From contig JAITSM010000006.1 in NCBI GenBank assembly GCA_031287815.1, forward strand, positions 1 to 6,400: DNA of 6,400 bases, written 5' to 3'. Source of the DNA: Prevotellaceae bacterium (GTDB lineage Bacteria > Bacteroidota > Bacteroidia > Bacteroidales > UBA932). Below the pieces are notes generated by a model that ran no database searches, had not been told where the DNA came from, and saw nothing but the letters and a program-made list of their open reading frames with translations. The stretch's first letter is position 1. Each line of letters starts with the position of its first letter. Positions 5,644 to 6,400 of this stretch are shown in pieces. Made by a program: the position numbers and the translations under genes.

Positions 5644-5664
5644 TGGAGAATGGAGAGTGGAGAA
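5644..5664. repeat. heptamer spacer repeat, three copies (TGGAGAR)
   Basis: TGGAGAA (5644-5650), TGGAGAG (5651-5657) and TGGAGAA (5658-5664) run in tandem right after the rarA stop. They are the same family as 923-937. In reverse complement the array at 5759-5786 shows related heptamers, so 5644-5786 has heptamer arrays in opposite orientation at its two ends. Confidence 0.8.
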
Positions 5665-5679
5665 TTAAACTACATATAC

Positions 5680-5698
5680 TATAATAATACATATTATA
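5680..5698. repeat. short AT-only inverted repeat in the rarA-kdsA spacer
   Basis: TATAATA (5680-5686) and TATTATA (5692-5698) form a perfect 7-bp inverted repeat around a 5-nt loop. It is A/T-only, so the stem would be weak, and there is no T tract to make it a terminator. No TAnnTTTG promoter was seen in the spacer upstream of kdsA. Confidence 0.5.
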
Positions 5699-5748
5699 CA
5701 ATATACTATCGTTAAAACATCAGAAACAAATCTGCATAAACAATAAAT

Positions 5749-6400
5749 ATGGAACACAATTTTCAATTTTCAATTCTCAATTCTCAATTAAAGAGAAGTT
5801 TTCTCCTGATTGCCGGCCCTTGCGTCGTGGAAGGCGAAAAAATGTGTATGGACATTGCCGAAAAAATAGTAACCATTACCACTAAGCTACAAATACCCTA
5901 CGTATTCAAAGCCTCCTACCGGAAAGCCAACCGCTCCCGCAACGACTCCTTCACCGGCATCGGCGACGAAGCAGCCCTGAAAATCCTGCAAAAAGTACGG
6001 AAAACCTACCAGGTGCCGGTAGTTACCGATATTCACAACCCCCACGAAGCCGGGCTGGCCGCCGGCTACGACGTGGACATCCTGCAAATCCCCGCTTTCC
6101 TCTGCCGCCAGACCGACCTCTTAACCGCCGCCGCAAAAACAGGCAAAACAGTAAACATCAAAAAAGGACAATTCCTTTCCCCTGAATCCATGCGCTTTGC
6201 CGTAGAAAAAGTCCAGGAAGCCGCCGGACGCAAAGATACCGTACTCCTCACCGAACGCGGCACACAATTCGGCTACCATGACCTGCTCGTAGACTTTCGC
6301 GGCATCCCCGAAATGCAAAAACTGAACGTACCCGTCATTTTAGACGTTACCCACTCGCTGCAACAACCCAACCAGCCCGCCGGCGTAACCGGCGGCCGCC
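5749..6400 (+). CDS. kdsA: 3-deoxy-8-phosphooctulonate (Kdo-8-P) synthase, 3' end beyond window
   Basis: KdsA condenses arabinose-5-phosphate with phosphoenolpyruvate to Kdo-8-phosphate, a cytoplasmic step toward the lipopolysaccharide inner core. The 217 residues visible include LLIAGPCVVEG (19-29), YVFKASYRKANRS (51-63), DILQIPAFLCRQTDLL (110-125), KTGKTVNIKKGQFLSPE, RGTQFGYHDLLVDFRG, and DVTHSLQQPN with H202. Cys25 in GPC and H202 match metal ligands of the metal-dependent class (Aquifex type), not the Asn of the E. coli class. The remaining expected ligands lie past the window end. The start is ATG at 5749: an in-frame stop lies at 5737-5739 and the next ATG (5842) would delete GPC. Residues about 4-14 are encoded by a spacer-type heptamer repeat, so the N-terminus is atypical. 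Confidence 0.95.
   Translation, partial: MEHNFQFSILNSQLKRSFLLIAGPCVVEGEKMCMDIAEKIVTITTKLQIPYVFKASYRKANRSRNDSFTGIGDEAALKILQKVRKTYQVPVVTDIHNPHEAGLAAGYDVDILQIPAFLCRQTDLLTAAAKTGKTVNIKKGQFLSPESMRFAVEKVQEAAGRKDTVLLTERGTQFGYHDLLVDFRGIPEMQKLNVPVILDVTHSLQQPNQPAGVTGGR
5759..5786. repeat. heptamer repeat, four copies, inside the kdsA 5' coding region
   Basis: ATTTTCA (5759, 5766) and ATTCTCA (5773, 5780) are four perfect 7-nt periods lying inside the kdsA reading frame. Because 7 is not a multiple of 3, the peptide (FQFSILNSQL) shows no repeat. This indicates that the DNA repeat was not selected as protein. On the minus strand it reads TTGAGAA/TTGAAAA, inverted relative to the array at 5644-5664. Confidence 0.85.

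Overview
The window looks like a chromosomal segment of an uncultured member of the Bacteroidota, most likely Bacteroidales. Three things point there. The RarA and KdsA sequences are of Bacteroidales type. Two promoters carry the Bacteroidota signature TTG - 19 or 20 nt - TAnnTTTG. The spacers hold GGAGAAT-type heptamer repeats, which I associate with this phylum. Genes are moderately GC-rich, while the long spacer at 3838-4351 is extremely AT-rich. No rRNA, tRNA, CRISPR array, transposase or phage gene is visible.

Layout: 1-210 is a 21-bp tandem repeat array cut by the left window edge. At 242-916 lies a conserved-looking Bacteroidota protein of unknown function. A composite spacer repeat (921-982) follows and abuts a RelE/ParE-like toxin gene (989-1249, TTG start). 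Tail-to-tail with it, overlapping by a shared TTAA, is a small helix-turn-helix (HTH) gene on the minus strand (1246-1563). That gene is divergent from rmuC (1650-2915), and the two promoters overlap around a CTTG-N7-CAAG inverted repeat. Convergent with rmuC, only 4 nt away, is a minus-strand gene (2920-3837) for a protein with a histone H1-like lysine tail, a small conserved domain and an acidic tail.

The 514-bp AT-rich spacer (3838-4351) holds an 18-bp palindrome, a possible promoter and a 95-bp inverted-repeat element with a minute ORF. rarA (4352-5638, TTG start) follows. A second heptamer-repeat spacer leads into kdsA (5749 to the right edge, incomplete). The repeat runs through the kdsA start region and encodes part of its N-terminus.

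Functionally this is a mixed neighbourhood. RmuC and RarA are genome-maintenance proteins and the lysine-rich protein probably binds DNA. KdsA makes the Kdo precursor for lipopolysaccharide. The toxin/HTH pair and the 224-aa gene beside the tandem array are the accessory part. No clear new multi-gene system is evident. The best leads are the tandem array with its adjacent unknown gene, the convergent toxin/HTH pair with its shared divergent promoter, the histone-like fusion, and the repeat that has become part of kdsA.
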